Assembly: GCA_002898995.1 (NCBI GenBank)
Contig: BEIM01000023.1
Coordinates: forward strand, 1 to 15,644
From: a bacterium HR36
Lineage (GTDB): Bacteria > Planctomycetota > Planctomycetia > Gemmatales > HRBIN36
DNA: 15,644 nucleotides
Direction: 5' to 3'
Of this stretch, positions 14,521 to 15,644 are shown piece by piece. The stretch's first letter is position 1; every line of letters begins with the position of its first letter. Under the pieces are notes generated by a model. It was given only the letters and a program-made list of their open reading frames with translations. It did not search any database and had not been told where the DNA came from. The position numbers were made by a program, and so were the translations under genes.

Positions 14521-15027
14521 CTACGCGGCAGTCTTGGAGGTTTGGCTGGTACTGTCAGGGAGGCGGAATTGCATCACGTATGCGTCTTCGCCGGTGTCAG
14601 GATAATATTCGCGCAGCACGCGAACTGCCTGGAAGCCGAGGGCTTTGAAGAATAACTGGGCAGGCAAGTTACGTTCGCGGACTTCAAGACTGATCTTATC
14701 GCGGCGCTGCTGGGTGAGTTTGTTAATGAGACGTTCGACCAATTGCCGGCCGATGCCGCGCCGGCGCAATTCGGGATGCACCGCCAGGTTGAGCACGACC
14801 ATCTGGGTCTTGTGCAACTCGTAGATAATGAAACCCACTATACGATCGTGCGTTTCCGCCACCATGCCGATGCAGTTCCGCTGTCTTAAGGCGCTGAGAA
14901 AGTCTTCTTCTGTCCAAGGGGTATCGAAGCTAGCCTGTTCGATGGCCAGGACTTCGGGCATATCGCGTTTGATCATCCAGCGGATTTGAATGGCCAGCGG
15001 CTGACCCCGAAGTGTCGCCCGTTTCAT
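14521..15027 (-). CDS. rimI: Ribosomal protein S18-alanine N-acetyltransferase (RimI-like)
   Basis: A 168-residue GNAT enzyme expected to acetylate the N-terminal Ala of ribosomal protein S18 in the cytosol. Visible family features are IRWMIKRDMPEVLAIEQASF (15-34), TPWTEEDF (36-43) and the acetyl-CoA loop RRRGIG (88-93). LEVRERN (114-120) carries the catalytic Glu E115, GFQAVRVLREYYP (131-143) holds the acceptor-side tyrosines, and EDAYVM (147-152) comes near the end. The frame is open to an ATG at 15057, but the ATG at 15027 has GGAGAGG about 6 nt upstream and is preferred. The 15-residue C-terminal tail is Ser/Thr-rich. It follows the MazG-like gene by 70 bp on the same strand, likely one transcript. 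Other peptide-Nalpha-acetyltransferases share these motifs, so the exact substrate is by family. Confidence 0.9.
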   Translation of the reverse strand: MKRATLRGQPLAIQIRWMIKRDMPEVLAIEQASFDTPWTEEDFLSALRQRNCIGMVAETHDRIVGFIIYELHKTQMVVLNLAVHPELRRRGIGRQLVERLINKLTQQRRDKISLEVRERNLPAQLFFKALGFQAVRVLREYYPDTGEDAYVMQFRLPDSTSQTSKTAA

Positions 15028-15097
15028 CAGCACCTCTCCCCCGTTCCGGACCGGCACCAGGTGTGCGGCGATCCGGCCCCATCTTTACCGACCCCAA

Positions 15098-15454
15098 TCA
15101 TTCGGTTTCGAAGCGACCCCGGTATTGCTCGACAGGATACTTGGCGGCGTTTTTCTGGAGCTTCGCGAAGACGGCTTGGCTCAGGTCCAGCTGCAGACAG
15201 TTGGCCAAGGCCAGCACATAGCAAGTCACGTCCGCCAATTCGTCGGCGATCGCCTTACGACAACGCGGATCGGCTCCCCGCTGCCGGGATTCTTCCACGT
15301 CGAGCCACAGAAAATGTTCCATCAGTTCTGCGGTCTCGATCGCCAGACCCATCACCAGATTTTTCGGCGCGTGATAGCGCTCCCATTGCCGTTCGGACAC
15401 AAATCGCTGCATGGCATTGCGCAGCTCTTGCACCGTCGTGGTCGCATCGCTCAT
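15098..15454 (-). CDS. MazG-like nucleotide pyrophosphohydrolase (dCTPase type)
   Basis: A 118-residue all-alpha NTP pyrophosphohydrolase that removes pyrophosphate from (deoxy)nucleoside triphosphates and helps clear abnormal nucleotides in the cytosol. The metal-binding EXXE-EXXD pattern is complete: ETAE (40-43, then E46) and DELAD (71-75). RQWERYHAPKNL (22-33) and the terminal KNAAKYP (101-107) match the small dCTPase/DCTPP1-like clade rather than the two-domain MazG. The frame is open to 15496, but the ATG at 15454 gives the usual length and has GGAG about 9 nt before it. A sigma-70-like promoter lies 140 nt upstream and rimI follows 70 bp downstream. The preferred nucleotide cannot be told from sequence. 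Confidence 0.88.
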   Translation of the reverse strand: MSDATTTVQELRNAMQRFVSERQWERYHAPKNLVMGLAIETAELMEHFLWLDVEESRQRGADPRCRKAIADELADVTCYVLALANCLQLDLSQAVFAKLQKNAAKYPVEQYRGRFETE

Positions 15455-15597
15455 GGCGCACTGCTCCATTCCGCGGAAGCTGTGGCTGCAGGACACAGTA
15501 GCGCTTCTGCATGGGCGAGGCGATGTCTGCGTGCGTTTCGTCTGGCATTTCTGGGTGGGTTATGGCGTGCTCGTGCATCGTCGTGAGGGTGCTGCGG

Positions 15598-15626
15598 CAT
15601 ATAAGGAAGGGCGGAATTTGTGTCAA
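15598..15626 (-). promoter_or_regulatory. Sigma-70-like promoter of the MazG-like/rimI pair
   Basis: On the minus strand a perfect -35 TTGACA (complement 15621-15626) is followed after 17 nt by TATATG (complement 15598-15603), which keeps the first four consensus bases. It points toward the MazG-like gene, leaving a leader of about 135 nt. Confidence 0.55.
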
Positions 15627-15644
15627 TCCAGTTTGCCCACTATC

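Noticed and set aside
1..15644. CRISPR arrays, insertion sequences or transposase genes
   Set aside because: No regularly spaced direct repeats of CRISPR type and no transposase-like protein were seen; the only regular repeats are coding repeats at 13887-14282.

Overview
The window reads like chromosomal DNA of a GC-rich planctomycete, most likely a Gemmatales/Gemmataceae-type bacterium. The strongest clue is a secreted repeat protein (13572-14357) that opens with a Leu-Glu-Arg-Leu-Glu-Glu-Arg-type leader, common at the start of planctomycete surface proteins. A large membrane protein pair and the housekeeping genes fit this, but no rRNA or marker gene is present to fix the taxon.

Layout. 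(1) 3-3867, plus strand: the 3' part of an ABC-2-type permease, followed 13 bp later by a 721-residue membrane-anchored protein of unknown function. (2) 3966-4952, minus strand: malate dehydrogenase. (3) 5341-7308, plus strand: a phosphoenolpyruvate-hydrolase-family TIM barrel and RNA 3'-phosphate cyclase (rtcA). (4) 7530-11759, plus strand: a promoter and a tightly packed four-gene operon encoding a ParB-like protein, an ABC-ATPase fused to a GNAT (Mom-like) acyltransferase domain, a small-terminase-like DNA-binding protein and a complete large terminase. (5) 11861-11933, minus strand: tRNA-Ala(TGC) with its own extended -10 promoter. (6) 12052-13076, minus strand: a secreted GH62-type arabinofuranosidase gene broken by a one-base frameshift. 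(7) 13572-14357, plus strand: a secreted solenoid protein built of exact 22-residue repeats. (8) 14521-15454, minus strand: a MazG-like nucleotide pyrophosphohydrolase followed by rimI, behind a sigma-70-like promoter at the right edge.

The most interesting part is region 4. It carries DNA-packaging enzymes and a putative DNA-modifying fusion, all apparently intact and translationally coupled, yet the window holds no portal, capsid, protease, tail or integrase gene. The genes on both sides are ordinary chromosomal ones. It may be a prophage remnant, part of a gene-transfer-agent-like system whose head genes lie elsewhere, or a domesticated DNA-handling module; sequence alone does not decide between these. 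The rest of the window is mainly core metabolism and RNA/protein maintenance plus surface or secreted accessory genes.
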